Of a DNA stretch of 64,000 bases, positions 44,403 to 53,154 are shown one piece after another. A program made the position numbers and the translations under genes. Below the pieces are notes generated by a model. The model saw nothing but the letters and a program-made list of their open reading frames with translations, was not told the origin of the DNA and did not search any database. Every line of letters begins with the position of its first letter. Positions within the stretch are counted from its first letter, which is position 1. Origin of the DNA: Xylanibacter brevis ATCC 19188 (lineage in GTDB: Bacteria > Bacteroidota > Bacteroidia > Bacteroidales > Bacteroidaceae); NCBI RefSeq assembly GCF_000621725.1, contig NZ_JHXM01000018.1:1-64000 (forward strand), written 5' to 3'.

Positions 44403-45503
44403 ATGAGCTCTTTGCCTCAAACGTATTATTATGGATTGGCAGCAGCGGTCTATCTAACAACTTGCATATCGTTTGCTGCTATTCGTTGGTTTCACACTTG
44501 TCGTGCTCCGCGCGAGCAGCGCTCATACATTTGGCCAGACCGCAAACTTCAGGTGTTGGTTTATCTGTGTCCTCTGGTCTTGTTGCCTTACGTATTTAAT
44601 CCAAACGATTCATCTGCTTGGATGCTGATGAAGTCCTATTTCCCCGCTACCTATTTTTTCTATTGTGGAATGCTGATGCTCTGCTTTGTCGGTTCGGTCA
44701 AGCAAAGGGCCCAGTGGAAGAACATCAGTTGGGCAGCTGCCGTGATAGTGGTGGCCACGATGCTGATTCCTGTGCTCAATGCGTGGTTGCCATTCAAGTG
44801 TATGAGCAATGAAGGCATGGTTTTGTGGCATTATGTTATTATGATCGAGGGCGTTGCCATGATGGGCTACTGTGGAATAGCCATCTGGCAGGTGGTGTTG
44901 TGGATTATCGAAGCCCGCGATGCCAACTATTCCAATCCCGACGATCTACCTTCCAGCTATGGTCGTCTGATGTGCATCTTGCCCATACCGTTGATACCTA
45001 TGGTGTGGCCTGCCTACATACTCGACTCCAGGACGGTCATGGCTATAGAGCACCTGTTGCTGGCCGTTTTCAATATTGTGTTTCTCATTATTGTCTTGCC
45101 CGCCTGGCGTCGCGATGTCCTCCTCTCCAATTCTGATACCGATGATGATAGTGTCAGCGATGAAATCGCCAACGATGAGCATGAAGGCCCAGAGCTAGAC
45201 CATCGCCTGAACATGATTTCTGAGGAGATAGAGCTTTATGTGCGTGGCGAGAAAGCCTTTCTCGACCAGCATCTGAAAATCATGGATGTGGTGAGGCACA
45301 CGTCGTATAGTCGTACCTATGTTTCGCTGGCTTTCCAGCGCCATTTTGGGTCTTTTGCCAACTATATCAATGGCTTGCGCCTGGACTTCTACGAGAGATA
45401 TGTGGCTGAGCATCCTACAGAGACCAAGGAAGCAGCAGCTCAGGCTTCTGGCTTCTCTTCTTATAACGCCTATTATCGCGCCAACCAAAAGCGAAACAAT
45501 TGA
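44403..45503 (+). CDS. Seven-TM membrane protein with C-terminal AraC-type HTH
   Basis: The 366 residues begin with about seven hydrophobic spans: near 8-30, 49-65, 79-97, 108-129, 139-169, then LMCILPIPLIPMVWPAYIL and HLLLAVFNIVFLIIVLP. An acidic linker (SDTDDDSVSDEIANDEHEGP) leads to a DNA-binding C-terminus with HTH pattern TSYSRTYVSLAFQRHFGSF... LRLDFYERYVAEHP... AAAQASGFSSYNAYYRANQK. It is a membrane-tethered transcription factor. It is divergent from the operon for the 3171- and 200-residue surface proteins, 406 bp away, and that operon is its likeliest target. Confidence 0.87.
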   Translation: MSSLPQTYYYGLAAAVYLTTCISFAAIRWFHTCRAPREQRSYIWPDRKLQVLVYLCPLVLLPYVFNPNDSSAWMLMKSYFPATYFFYCGMLMLCFVGSVKQRAQWKNISWAAAVIVVATMLIPVLNAWLPFKCMSNEGMVLWHYVIMIEGVAMMGYCGIAIWQVVLWIIEARDANYSNPDDLPSSYGRLMCILPIPLIPMVWPAYILDSRTVMAIEHLLLAVFNIVFLIIVLPAWRRDVLLSNSDTDDDSVSDEIANDEHEGPELDHRLNMISEEIELYVRGEKAFLDQHLKIMDVVRHTSYSRTYVSLAFQRHFGSFANYINGLRLDFYERYVAEHPTETKEAAAQASGFSSYNAYYRANQKRNN

Positions 45504-45621
45504 AAGACAGATTAAGCAGGTTGTAACAATTTGTGCTCTTTCTTGGATTCTTTTGTGTCAAGTTGAAGGTCCAGACATGAATTTATTTAAGAATTATTAC
45601 CCGTGTTTCATTTTTTTTTCC

Positions 45622-45629
45622 TACTTTTG
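45622..45629 (+). promoter_or_regulatory. -7 box of the NSS transporter gene
   Basis: TACTTTTG matches the -7 consensus and lies 26 bp before the ATG at 45656. The -33 region is a T-run without a clear TTTG. Confidence 0.55.
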
Positions 45630-45655
45630 CATCCGTTTTTAACAGGATACGAGAA

Positions 45656-47056
45656 ATGAATCAGACGGAAAGAGCAAGTTTCGGAAGTAAGTTGGGCATT
45701 ATCCTTGCCACGGCCGGTTCGGCTGTGGGATTGGGTAATGTGTGGCGTTTCCCCTATATGACAGGTCAGAATGGCGGTGCCGCCTTCATCCTTATTTATG
45801 TGGCATGTGTGCTGATATTAGGCATCCCGTGTATGCTCAACGAGTTTATCATCGGTCGCCGGGCACAGGCCAACACGGCTCGTGCCTATGCTAAGTTGGC
45901 TAATGGCACCCCCTGGCGGCTCATCGGTCTCTTTGGTGTTTTCACTGGTTTCATGATCACCGGCTATTATGTAGTGGTGTCGGGATGGTGTCTGCAGTAT
46001 ATCTATGCTTCTGCGGCAGGTCATCTTATGGGCGATGCCAACTATGTGAAAACCTATTTTGAAACCTTCTCGTCTGATCCTTGGAAGCCAATTGTCTGTA
46101 TGCTGCTGTTCATGCTCATGTGTCATTTCATCATCTCGCGTGGTGTGGAGAAAGGCATTGAGAAGGGCTCTAAGATGATGATGCCCCTGCTTTTCATTCT
46201 GCTCATCGTGATTGCAGTAGCTTCCTGCACGCTGCCCGGTGCCAGCCGTGGCATCAGTTTCCTGTTCAACCCCGACTTCTCGAAGGTTGATAGCAATGTG
46301 CTGCTTGGTGGACTGGGACAGGCGTTCTATTCGCTCAGCGTGGGTATGGGCTGTCTTTGTACCTATGCCAGCTATTTCAAGAAAGACACCCACCTCACAA
46401 AGTCAGCCTTCCAGATTGTCAGCATCGACACCTTGATAGCCATCCTGGCAGGTCTCATGATTTTCCCCGCCTTCTTCGCCATCTATCCCAATGCCCCCGA
46501 GCTGATGAGCAATCCAAACCAGGCCAGTCAGTACTGTGGTCCCGGACTGGTGTTCATCACCCTGCCCAGCGTCTTCCAGCAGGCTTTCTCTGGTGTGCCC
46601 TTCCTTGGCGAGGTGGTAGCCCTGTTGTTCTATGCCCTGTTGTCGCTGGCTGCCCTGACCTCCCTGATGTCTCTTCACGAGGTCAGCACCGCCTTCTTCC
46701 ATGAGGAACTGAACATCTCGCGTCGCAAGGGTGCTGCCCTTGTCACGCTGACCTGTGCCCTGATTGGCGTGTTCTGCTCGCTGTCGTTTGGCGATGGTCG
46801 CGAGTGGCTCGTGATTGGCGGCAAGTCTTTGTTCAACTGGTTCGACTACCTCACCGGTCAGATATTCCTGCCAACGGGCGGTCTGCTCACCTGTCTGTTC
46901 CTGGGATGGTATGTGCCCAAGGCCATTGTCAAGGATGAGTTTACCAATGGCGGTACCTTCCGTGGTCGCCTCTTTGGTATTTATATGTTTGCAGTCCGCT
47001 TCGTCTGTCCCATCTGCATCCTGCTCATCTTCCTCCATCAGTTTGGCGTGATATGA
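45656..47056 (+). CDS. Sodium-dependent transporter, NSS/SNF family
   Basis: This 466-residue inner-membrane symporter has the family hallmark near its start, GSAVGLGNVWRFPYMTGQNGG (from residue 21), the unwound TM1 that binds sodium and substrate. About eleven to twelve spans follow, fitting the shorter bacterial LeuT/MhsT-like group. NSS members in bacteria take up amino acids using the sodium gradient; the amino acid is not shown by sequence. The stop overlaps the start of the HhH gene by 4 bp, so the two are co-translated. Confidence 0.93.
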   Translation: MNQTERASFGSKLGIILATAGSAVGLGNVWRFPYMTGQNGGAAFILIYVACVLILGIPCMLNEFIIGRRAQANTARAYAKLANGTPWRLIGLFGVFTGFMITGYYVVVSGWCLQYIYASAAGHLMGDANYVKTYFETFSSDPWKPIVCMLLFMLMCHFIISRGVEKGIEKGSKMMMPLLFILLIVIAVASCTLPGASRGISFLFNPDFSKVDSNVLLGGLGQAFYSLSVGMGCLCTYASYFKKDTHLTKSAFQIVSIDTLIAILAGLMIFPAFFAIYPNAPELMSNPNQASQYCGPGLVFITLPSVFQQAFSGVPFLGEVVALLFYALLSLAALTSLMSLHEVSTAFFHEELNISRRKGAALVTLTCALIGVFCSLSFGDGREWLVIGGKSLFNWFDYLTGQIFLPTGGLLTCLFLGWYVPKAIVKDEFTNGGTFRGRLFGIYMFAVRFVCPICILLIFLHQFGVI

Positions 47057-47940
47057 GCCTGCGCGACTATTTCTATATCAACAAGAGCGACCGTCGCATC
47101 ATCCTGGCTCTCTTGCTGCTAGGCATGGTAGCCTTTGTGGCAGTAGGTGTTCTCGACGAGGACGTACCTGCCGAGACGCCCTCGTCTGCAAACGCCAAGT
47201 GGCGGGGTGGGGCAAGTCAAACGCAGAAAGCCGAACCCTATTATCAGGTCGAAGCGCACCGCGTCGAGCGCTTTCCGTTCGATCCTAACACCGCCGACAG
47301 CACCCAACTGTTGCGCTTGGGCCTGCAACCCTGGCAGGTGCGCAACATCTATCGCTACCGAGCTTCTGGTGGCATCTATCGTTCAAAGACAGACTTTGCC
47401 CGCCTTTATGGTCTCACCGTCAAGCAGTATCGCGAACTGGAGCCCTTCATCCGCATTTCTTCCGATTATCAACCAGCTTCTACGTTGGTGGCCCATGATG
47501 ATGGTGCTCAGCGCGACACGTTGCGCTATACGGCAAAGCTCCACGAGGGCGAGACCGTCAGTCTGAACCTTCTCGACACAGCAGCGCTGCAGCGCGTGCC
47601 GGGCATTGGCAGCTATTATGCCCGTCGCATCGTGGCCTATGGGCAGCGACTGGGTGGCTATGCCAGCGTCAAGCAGTTGAACGAGATTGACGATTTGCCT
47701 GCCGATGTCCAGAAATACCTGCAGGTGACTGGCGATAGCCACATCCGGCGGTTGTCCATCAACCATCTTTCTCTCAACGAGTTGCGCCGTCATCCCTACA
47801 TCAACTACTACCAGGCCCGTGCCATCATCGACTATCGCCGTCAGCATGGCACCATCACCGACCTGCAACAGCTCTCCCTCTTGCCCGACTTCCCGCCCGA
47901 GGCTATTGCTCGTCTGCGTCCCTACATCAGTTATCAGTAG
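47053..47940 (+). CDS. Membrane-anchored helix-hairpin-helix protein (ComEA-like repeats)
   Basis: 295 residues: one N-terminal span (about 18-34, ILALLLLGMVAFVAVGV), a short linker, then three HhH modules. These are FDPNTADSTQLLRLGL... (about 76-120), LNLLDTAALQRVPGIGSYYARRIVAYGQRLGG (about 172-215) and INHLSLNELRRHPYINYYQARAIIDYRRQHG (about 236-290). These modules bind DNA non-specifically in ComEA and similar uptake proteins; the protein is anchored in the inner membrane with the HhH part outside. A link to DNA uptake is possible but not shown by the neighbours. It overlaps the transporter gene by 4 bp. Confidence 0.87.
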   Translation: MSLRDYFYINKSDRRIILALLLLGMVAFVAVGVLDEDVPAETPSSANAKWRGGASQTQKAEPYYQVEAHRVERFPFDPNTADSTQLLRLGLQPWQVRNIYRYRASGGIYRSKTDFARLYGLTVKQYRELEPFIRISSDYQPASTLVAHDDGAQRDTLRYTAKLHEGETVSLNLLDTAALQRVPGIGSYYARRIVAYGQRLGGYASVKQLNEIDDLPADVQKYLQVTGDSHIRRLSINHLSLNELRRHPYINYYQARAIIDYRRQHGTITDLQQLSLLPDFPPEAIARLRPYISYQ

Positions 47941-47968
47941 GGCTATCGGGAAAAATGCATGGTATTTA

Positions 47969-48000
47969 TTTGGGAAACCCAATATTTTTTCGTATTTTTG
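47969..48000 (+). promoter_or_regulatory. Promoter of the 5'-nucleotidase gene
   Basis: TTTG (47969-47972) and TATTTTTG (47993-48000), 20 bp apart, a full match to the Bacteroidetes consensus. The start codon is 41 bp downstream. Confidence 0.8.
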
Positions 48001-48041
48001 CCACATGAATACTTTTACCAATCAGAAAACTATTGGGTAAG

Positions 48042-49625
48042 ATGATAATGTGTAATGTTAGACAATCCGTCTCTCTGCTACTTTTGTGCTGCGCCTTTTT
48101 GGCTTGTAGTACCACAAAAGTGGTGTCAAATAAAAAAGCTTTTTCGTCAGAGAATAAAAGCATCGTTATCTTCTACGACAACGATGTTCATGGTGGTATC
48201 GATGGCTATACCAAGATAGCCGGCCTGCGCGATGCCGTGAGTCAGAGCGATACCGCCTGGGTGGCAGCCGTCAGCTGTGGCGACTACCTCTCTGGTGGCG
48301 TGGCTTGTACGTTGAAAGAGGGCCTGTATATCGCCAATATCCTATCCAGCACGGGCTATGACGTGCTGACGCTGGGCAACCATGAGTTTGACTTTGGCGT
48401 GCCCCGCCTCATGGAGCTCGTGCCTCAGATGCATGCCCCCGTGGTGTGTGCCAACCTCTATACCCTCGATGGAAAGCAGCCCATGTTGCCGCCTTACGTC
48501 ATGAAGCAGTATGGCAACAAGCGTGTGGCGTTCATCGGTGTGACCACCCCCGAGTCAATGACGCTCGAAGGTTATGCCTTCTACGACTTAGACGGTCGTC
48601 AGCTCTACGACCTCCGCACCGCCGATTTCTATCAGTTGGTGCAGCAGGTGGTCGATCAGGTGCGCCGTGAGGGTGCCGACTATGTGGTGGTGCTGTCGCA
48701 TCTCGGCGAGGAAGATGGCGAGACGGGCATCACCTCTCACAGCATGGTGGCTGCCACCCGTGGCATTGATGTGGTGCTCGATGGTCATACACACCATGTC
48801 TTTGTGCGCCAGGAGGTGCAAGACCTCGATGGAAAGTTCGTGCCCATCACGCAGACAGGCACTCAGTTTGCCAATGTAGGCAAGTTGGTCATCACCCGCG
48901 ATGGCCGCTTCGTCACATCGCTTCTGCCCTGTGCCGACATTCCTTACAGCAGTGAGAAGGTCTCTGCCACCATCGACAGTGTGAAGACCGACATGCATGA
49001 GGTCACCTCGCGCCAGCTTTGTCAGTTGGACTATGAGCTGACCATCAACGATGACAAGGGCGAGAGGTTGTGCCGACTGGCCGAGACCAACCTCGGCGAC
49101 CTGGTTTCTGATGCTTATCTCGATTTCCTGGGTTCCGATATTGGCCTGATGAATGGCGGCGGTCTTCGCAACAGCATTCCCGCTGGTACCGTCGGCTATG
49201 GCGATGTGGTCAATGCCCTACCATTTATTAATAGGATGTGCGAGATTGACGTCACAGGCCGTCAACTGCTCGACATGCTGACGAAGTGCACCTCCAGTCT
49301 GCCGTTGGAAGATGGTTTCTTCCCTCACGTGTCGGGCATGACCTACACCATTCATGCCAAGCGCCATGCCGTCACCGATGTGATGGTGCGCAACCGCCAG
49401 ACGCAGGCCTTTGAGCCCTTGGCACTGGACCGTCATTACCGCGTGGCCACCATCGACTATTATTCACGTGGTGGCTTCTACGACATGTTGAAGAGTTGCC
49501 CATTCCTTGTTTCAACAAAGGTGCTTAACCGTGATTGTGTGGCCGACTATATGCTCAAGCTCACACCAGCCGATATACAGCGCTACCGCACCTCGCAACA
49601 ACGTATCACCATCGTCAACGATTGA
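48042..49625 (+). CDS. 5'-nucleotidase/metallophosphatase family lipoprotein
   Basis: From ATG 48042 the protein has 527 residues with lipobox FLAC (Cys22). An in-frame TTG at 48033 is less likely. The metallophosphatase core shows DNDVHGG (D48, H50), SCGDYLSGG (D81), LGNHEFDFG (N113-H114) and VLDGHTHH. The 5'-nucleotidase C-terminal domain shows NLGDLVSDAYLDFL, NGGGLRNSIPAG and CEIDVTGRQLLDML. Such enzymes hydrolyse nucleotides or nucleotide sugars outside the cytoplasm and feed nucleoside and phosphate salvage. As a lipoprotein it would work in the periplasm or at the surface. It has its own promoter and is followed after 63 bp by a regulator gene. Confidence 0.93.
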   Translation: MIMCNVRQSVSLLLLCCAFLACSTTKVVSNKKAFSSENKSIVIFYDNDVHGGIDGYTKIAGLRDAVSQSDTAWVAAVSCGDYLSGGVACTLKEGLYIANILSSTGYDVLTLGNHEFDFGVPRLMELVPQMHAPVVCANLYTLDGKQPMLPPYVMKQYGNKRVAFIGVTTPESMTLEGYAFYDLDGRQLYDLRTADFYQLVQQVVDQVRREGADYVVVLSHLGEEDGETGITSHSMVAATRGIDVVLDGHTHHVFVRQEVQDLDGKFVPITQTGTQFANVGKLVITRDGRFVTSLLPCADIPYSSEKVSATIDSVKTDMHEVTSRQLCQLDYELTINDDKGERLCRLAETNLGDLVSDAYLDFLGSDIGLMNGGGLRNSIPAGTVGYGDVVNALPFINRMCEIDVTGRQLLDMLTKCTSSLPLEDGFFPHVSGMTYTIHAKRHAVTDVMVRNRQTQAFEPLALDRHYRVATIDYYSRGGFYDMLKSCPFLVSTKVLNRDCVADYMLKLTPADIQRYRTSQQRITIVND

Positions 49626-49688
49626 TTTTTCTGCGGTTTCATCGGTAAATATAGTTATTTATCCAACCTTCAGACCTCCTTATTACAA

Positions 49689-51323
49689 ATGAAACAAAAC
49701 CTTACCACAATATCGAAACACATCTTTCAAGATATGCTCCGTTCATGGATTCTGCTGACGCCTGTTGTCGTCATGACCATGATGGCGGGGTGCACTGGCT
49801 GCAACTCCGAGCATCCGACACACAAGCCACAAGCGTCCGACACACTCTACACTCGCGACGCTGCCATGAGAATCTATGGCTATCAGCCCGAACGCGCCTT
49901 GCAGATTCTGGACTCTGCCGTCATCGTGGGCAATCTGAAAGACTGGCAGGCCGACCAGTATCGTGCACGCATCTATAGCTCAACACAGATGTACGACGAG
50001 GCCGACTCGCTACTTGGCGGCACGGTCAATGCGCGCCTCGTCAAGGCACGCAGAATCGGCGAGAGACTGCTGAAAAACGACTCTATCAAGGCCGACAAGC
50101 GCAACTTGCTCGACGTGCTTGAGGTGCTGTGCAACACAGCTCGCATGCAGAACGACACCACCCGCTGGATTCGTCGTTCGCGCCAGTATGTTGACCTGTG
50201 CCACCTGATGGGCCCCGATCAGCAGACCAACGCGCTGCGCACCGAGGCTGAGATTGGTGCAGCACTCTGTGCTATGGGGCGCCATGCTGAGGGTATGGCC
50301 AAGATGGACAGCGTGATCTACGAACTGGAAGCTACCTTCCACAGCGAGTACGACCGCAGTGCCTTCAACGAGCTCGACGCCCTCATCATTGCCTGCAAAC
50401 GAAAGATTGTGCAGTTGGGCGTCAACGAACAATATAGCGAGACACTGCCGCTGGCACGCCTGATTCTGGAGCATCTCGACGACTACGAGCAGCACCCGGA
50501 GATCTATCATGATGGCTGCGATCGCGAACCCGAGACCGACAAGGAACGCGCCGATTATATACGGTTTTATCGGGCTCAGGCCGAAAACTATATAGCTGCG
50601 GCCTACACCTCGCTGGGCGATCAGGGTAACATGCTGGCGGCTTTCGAGAAGATTGAGGATGGCGTCCGAAAGGCCACGGCCCGCGAACAACTGGCCTACT
50701 ATCAGGCTTTACAGCAGCGCATTGAGTCCGAGCATCAGCACGACATAGCCCGTAAGGCCATGTATTTCTCTGCCTGCATTTGTGTGCTGTTACTGTTGCT
50801 CATCATCTTTGTGGTGGTTGTGGTGTTCAAAAGCAGGGCCATCAGTCGCAAAAACATGATCCTGGCTCAGCAGATTGCCGAGACCGTCAACTATCGAGAG
50901 AAGTATTGGGAAAACATGCGCACCGAGATTGAGTCGCTGCCCGAGGTCACCAATGATGATACGTTGACCGACGAACAGCTCTTTCAGCGTATCAACGATG
51001 TCGTGGTGCGCGAAAAGCTCTTCCTCAACCCCCACTTCGAGCGTCAGTCCATCATGGAGCGCTTCCATCTGTCTAAGGATCGTGTGGGCAGCATCTTCTC
51101 CAAGGGAAGCAAGTATGGCCGCATCAGCAACTACCTGCAGCAGCTCCGTCTTGACTATTCGGCCATGCTGCTGGTGACGCACCCCGATATGAGTATTGTG
51201 CAGATTGCCACCGACAGTGGCTTCAGCAGTACGTCGTATTTCAGCAGTAGCTTCCGTCAGCATTTCAGCATGAGCCCTTCTGATTTCCGAAGAGATGCGC
51301 TGAAATCGGCCAATAGACATTAA
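49689..51323 (+). CDS. TPR-containing membrane protein with C-terminal AraC-type HTH
   Basis: The 544 residues have an N-terminal hydrophobic segment ending in a lipobox-like MMAGC (Cys35), a helical TPR-like region to about 350, a strong membrane span (about 358-382, FSACICVLLLLLIIFVVVVVF), and an AraC-type HTH in the last 110 residues (FERQSIMERFHLSKDRVGSIF... IVQIATDSGFSSTSYFSSSFRQHFSMSPSDFRR). The architecture and the EYxFRRxL-like end are the same as in the 2865-4427 protein, so the two are paralogues. If Cys35 is lipidated, it would be held at both ends in the membrane. No clear target is adjacent; the gene may follow the 5'-nucleotidase gene in one message. Confidence 0.85.
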   Translation: MKQNLTTISKHIFQDMLRSWILLTPVVVMTMMAGCTGCNSEHPTHKPQASDTLYTRDAAMRIYGYQPERALQILDSAVIVGNLKDWQADQYRARIYSSTQMYDEADSLLGGTVNARLVKARRIGERLLKNDSIKADKRNLLDVLEVLCNTARMQNDTTRWIRRSRQYVDLCHLMGPDQQTNALRTEAEIGAALCAMGRHAEGMAKMDSVIYELEATFHSEYDRSAFNELDALIIACKRKIVQLGVNEQYSETLPLARLILEHLDDYEQHPEIYHDGCDREPETDKERADYIRFYRAQAENYIAAAYTSLGDQGNMLAAFEKIEDGVRKATAREQLAYYQALQQRIESEHQHDIARKAMYFSACICVLLLLLIIFVVVVVFKSRAISRKNMILAQQIAETVNYREKYWENMRTEIESLPEVTNDDTLTDEQLFQRINDVVVREKLFLNPHFERQSIMERFHLSKDRVGSIFSKGSKYGRISNYLQQLRLDYSAMLLVTHPDMSIVQIATDSGFSSTSYFSSSFRQHFSMSPSDFRRDALKSANRH

Positions 51324-51638
51324 CTCATTTCGCTGTTCTGAGTTCTTTGAAGGTGTCGTGGTAAGCGATGCCCAGGCTATCAATTTCGTCAGATGGGTTT
51401 TAGAAATTGTCTTTTTTGTTTAAATCTTGTCTTTTTGGGCCGTTAAAATTGTCTTTCCTATTGCGGAATAGTTTTTTTATGTCTATCTTTGTCGTGCAGT
51501 ACAAGATATAACTGCCACTGATGATGACAAGAAGAATAACACACTTTAGGTGTGACAACAGTATAACATAACAGATCTTTACCTATATAAAAGAAGGCGA
51601 CAATAGGAGTAGTAAACATCCCATTGCCGCCTTCTTCC
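51324..51638. other. Intergenic region between regulator and histidine kinase genes, with orphan promoter
   Basis: 315 bp. A plus-strand promoter-like pair, ATTG (51460-51463) and TATCTTTG (51484-51491), has a 20-bp spacer but no convincing gene behind it; the only ORF is 16 codons (51521-51571, MMTRRITHFRCDNSIT). A terminator for the minus-strand kinase gene is at 51589-51637. A short RNA running from about 51496 into that hairpin is possible. Confidence 0.5.
51589..51637 (-). terminator. Terminator of the two-component operon
   Basis: On the minus strand AAGAAGGCGGCAATGGG pairs with CCTATTGTCGCCTTCTT with two mismatches or wobbles, followed by TTATATAG. It lies directly beyond the histidine kinase stop. 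Confidence 0.7.
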
Positions 51639-52511
51639 TTATGAGCGATTCTGGAGTGACAGGATAAAGGTGACGTGACATCCTGAATGTGGCGTGTCTG
51701 CAAGTTCGAGTAAGCCGCCTTGTTGTATCATCATGCGGCGACTCAGGGAAAGACCAATCCCACAGCCGCTACGCTTCGTTGTGAAGAAAGGTACAAAGAG
51801 CGACTGGCGGTTCTCTGCTGGAATGGGCATACCGTCGTTGCTGATATAGAGTAGGATGTTGTTGGGCATCTCATGAGCCTCTGTTTCAATGTCGATCTTT
51901 TTTGCGTCAGCCTCAATGGCATTCTTGACTAGGTTCATGAGTACTTGTCGAAGCATGCCGGCATCGGCAATTATGGTTAGGTCTTTCGTTATGTCTATAT
52001 TCCAAGTTAACTGTGGATAGGTTTTCCTAATATCTTCAATCATGTCGCCCAGGTTGACATTGCTTACCTTGGGCTTCTCCAACTCCGATATCTTGCGGTA
52101 GTTAACCACAAAGTTGCTCATGTGTTTTGACGTTTCAAAGATGGCGCGAATGCCATCCTCGAGTGGTGTCCCCTTCACGTCCTCTCGGTTCATTAGCGAT
52201 TGGCTGATACTCGTGATGGGCGCAGTGGCATTCATCATCTCGTGAGTCAGCACGCGGGTCAGTCGTTCCCATGACTCCACTTCGTTTTGATTCACCTGCT
52301 GACGAATGGTTTCCCCTAATTGGTTCAGTGTTTCCTGCATGGCTCGTTCCCCGAAGAACATACCATGTGTAGGTATGCGAAATGTGAAGTCTCGGTTACG
52401 GATGGCTTCCTGCATCAGGTGGGCGCGAAGGCGTAGCTTATGCTGGTGGTGGACAAACCATGCCACCATCGACGCGCATCCAACACCTATTATGATATAT
52501 AGCCAGGTCAT
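51639..52511 (-). CDS. Minimal sensor histidine kinase
   Basis: 290 residues: one N-terminal span (WLYIIIGVGCASMVAWFV), no periplasmic sensor region, a short linker, an H-box (RLTRVLTHEMMNATAPI, phospho-acceptor His about 90) and an HATPase domain. The HATPase has an N-box (MNLVKNAIEAD), G1 (ISNDGMPI) and an F/G2 region (VPFFTTKRSGCGIGLSLSRRMM). It autophosphorylates and passes the phosphate to the regulator encoded just upstream, whose stop codon overlaps this start (ATGA). Input must come through the membrane span or a partner such as the adjacent ABC permeases; that is inference. Confidence 0.92.
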   Translation of the reverse strand: MTWLYIIIGVGCASMVAWFVHHQHKLRLRAHLMQEAIRNRDFTFRIPTHGMFFGERAMQETLNQLGETIRQQVNQNEVESWERLTRVLTHEMMNATAPITSISQSLMNREDVKGTPLEDGIRAIFETSKHMSNFVVNYRKISELEKPKVSNVNLGDMIEDIRKTYPQLTWNIDITKDLTIIADAGMLRQVLMNLVKNAIEADAKKIDIETEAHEMPNNILLYISNDGMPIPAENRQSLFVPFFTTKRSGCGIGLSLSRRMMIQQGGLLELADTPHSGCHVTFILSLQNRS

Positions 52512-53032
52512 AGCCGCTTTATCTTGTTGTAGAGCGTCTGTCGGGTGATACCCAGAATCTCTGCAGCCTGTGTGAGGTTACCATGACAATGGTCGATGGT
52601 ACGGCGAATATGCTCCTTTTCCATTTCATCGAGACTCACAATCTCATTGCGCATGTCAAGAACATCCTTCAACTTGTGCACCAGTTCGTCATTATCCCAT
52701 GGTTTGGTAATGAAGTCCGAAGCACCGTTCTTTAGCCCCTTTACCGCCAGGTTGACATCAGCATAGGCTGTCAGCAATACGATTGGCGTTTCAGGATGCT
52801 GCTTGCGAATGGCGCGCAGCCAGAATAATCCTTCAGTACCATTATTGACACCAAGCGTGAAGTTCATGTCAAGCAGCACTATGTCAACAGGCTGCTGAGC
52901 CATCATTTTCAGAATGTCATTGGGCTGGCTGGTGGTCAGTACATGTTCAAAAGTGCTGTCCAGCAAATAGCGCATCGCTGTCAGAATAGAAACGTTGTCG
53001 TCTGCGATAAGTATGGTTCCGTACTTGTTCAT
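52508..53032 (-). CDS. Response regulator: receiver plus Fis-type HTH, no AAA+ domain
   Basis: From ATG 53032 (MNKYGTILIADDN) it has 174 residues. The receiver has the acidic pair D11-D12, phospho-acceptor D55 (VLLDMNF), TAYAD and the KPW lysine. It is joined by a 20-residue linker to a Fis-type HTH (HIRRTIDHCHGNLTQAAEILGITRQTLYNKIKRL). Related Bacteroidales regulators beside such efflux operons usually have a sigma-54 AAA+ domain between these parts; here it is absent, as in ActR/PrrA-type regulators. A longer ORF start at 53071 lies upstream of the -7 box and is rejected. It is divergent from the tolC-like gene. Confidence 0.92.
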   Translation of the reverse strand: MNKYGTILIADDNVSILTAMRYLLDSTFEHVLTTSQPNDILKMMAQQPVDIVLLDMNFTLGVNNGTEGLFWLRAIRKQHPETPIVLLTAYADVNLAVKGLKNGASDFITKPWDNDELVHKLKDVLDMRNEIVSLDEMEKEHIRRTIDHCHGNLTQAAEILGITRQTLYNKIKRL

Positions 53033-53036
53033 GTTG

Positions 53037-53044
53037 CAAAAATA
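53037..53044 (-). promoter_or_regulatory. -7 box 4 bp from the response regulator start codon
   Basis: The minus strand reads TATTTTTG, then CAAC, then the ATG. Transcription would start at or next to the A of the start codon, so the message may be leaderless. No -33 TTTG is visible. Confidence 0.5.
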
Positions 53045-53142
53045 ATCATTTTCCGTCAATAAATCATACATTCAACTGTATAATTTTTAGACGTTTTGCT
53101 CTTCTGCGCCGGAAAAAGTATGGCGGTATTAAGTAAAAGAAT

Positions 53143-53150
53143 TAACTTTG
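53143..53150 (+). promoter_or_regulatory. -7 box 4 bp from the TolC-family start codon
   Basis: TAACTTTG is followed by CGGT and the ATG at 53155, the same 4-bp spacing as the divergent regulator gene. No -33 box is present, which fits activation by the adjacent regulator. No sigma-54 -24/-12 (GG-N10-GC) pattern was found. Confidence 0.55.
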
Positions 53151-53154
53151 CGGT

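Noticed and set aside
53045..53142. Sigma-54 (-24/-12) promoter between the two-component genes and the efflux operon
   Set aside because: No GG-N10-GC pair with matching context on either strand, and the regulator lacks the AAA+ domain needed for sigma-54 activation.
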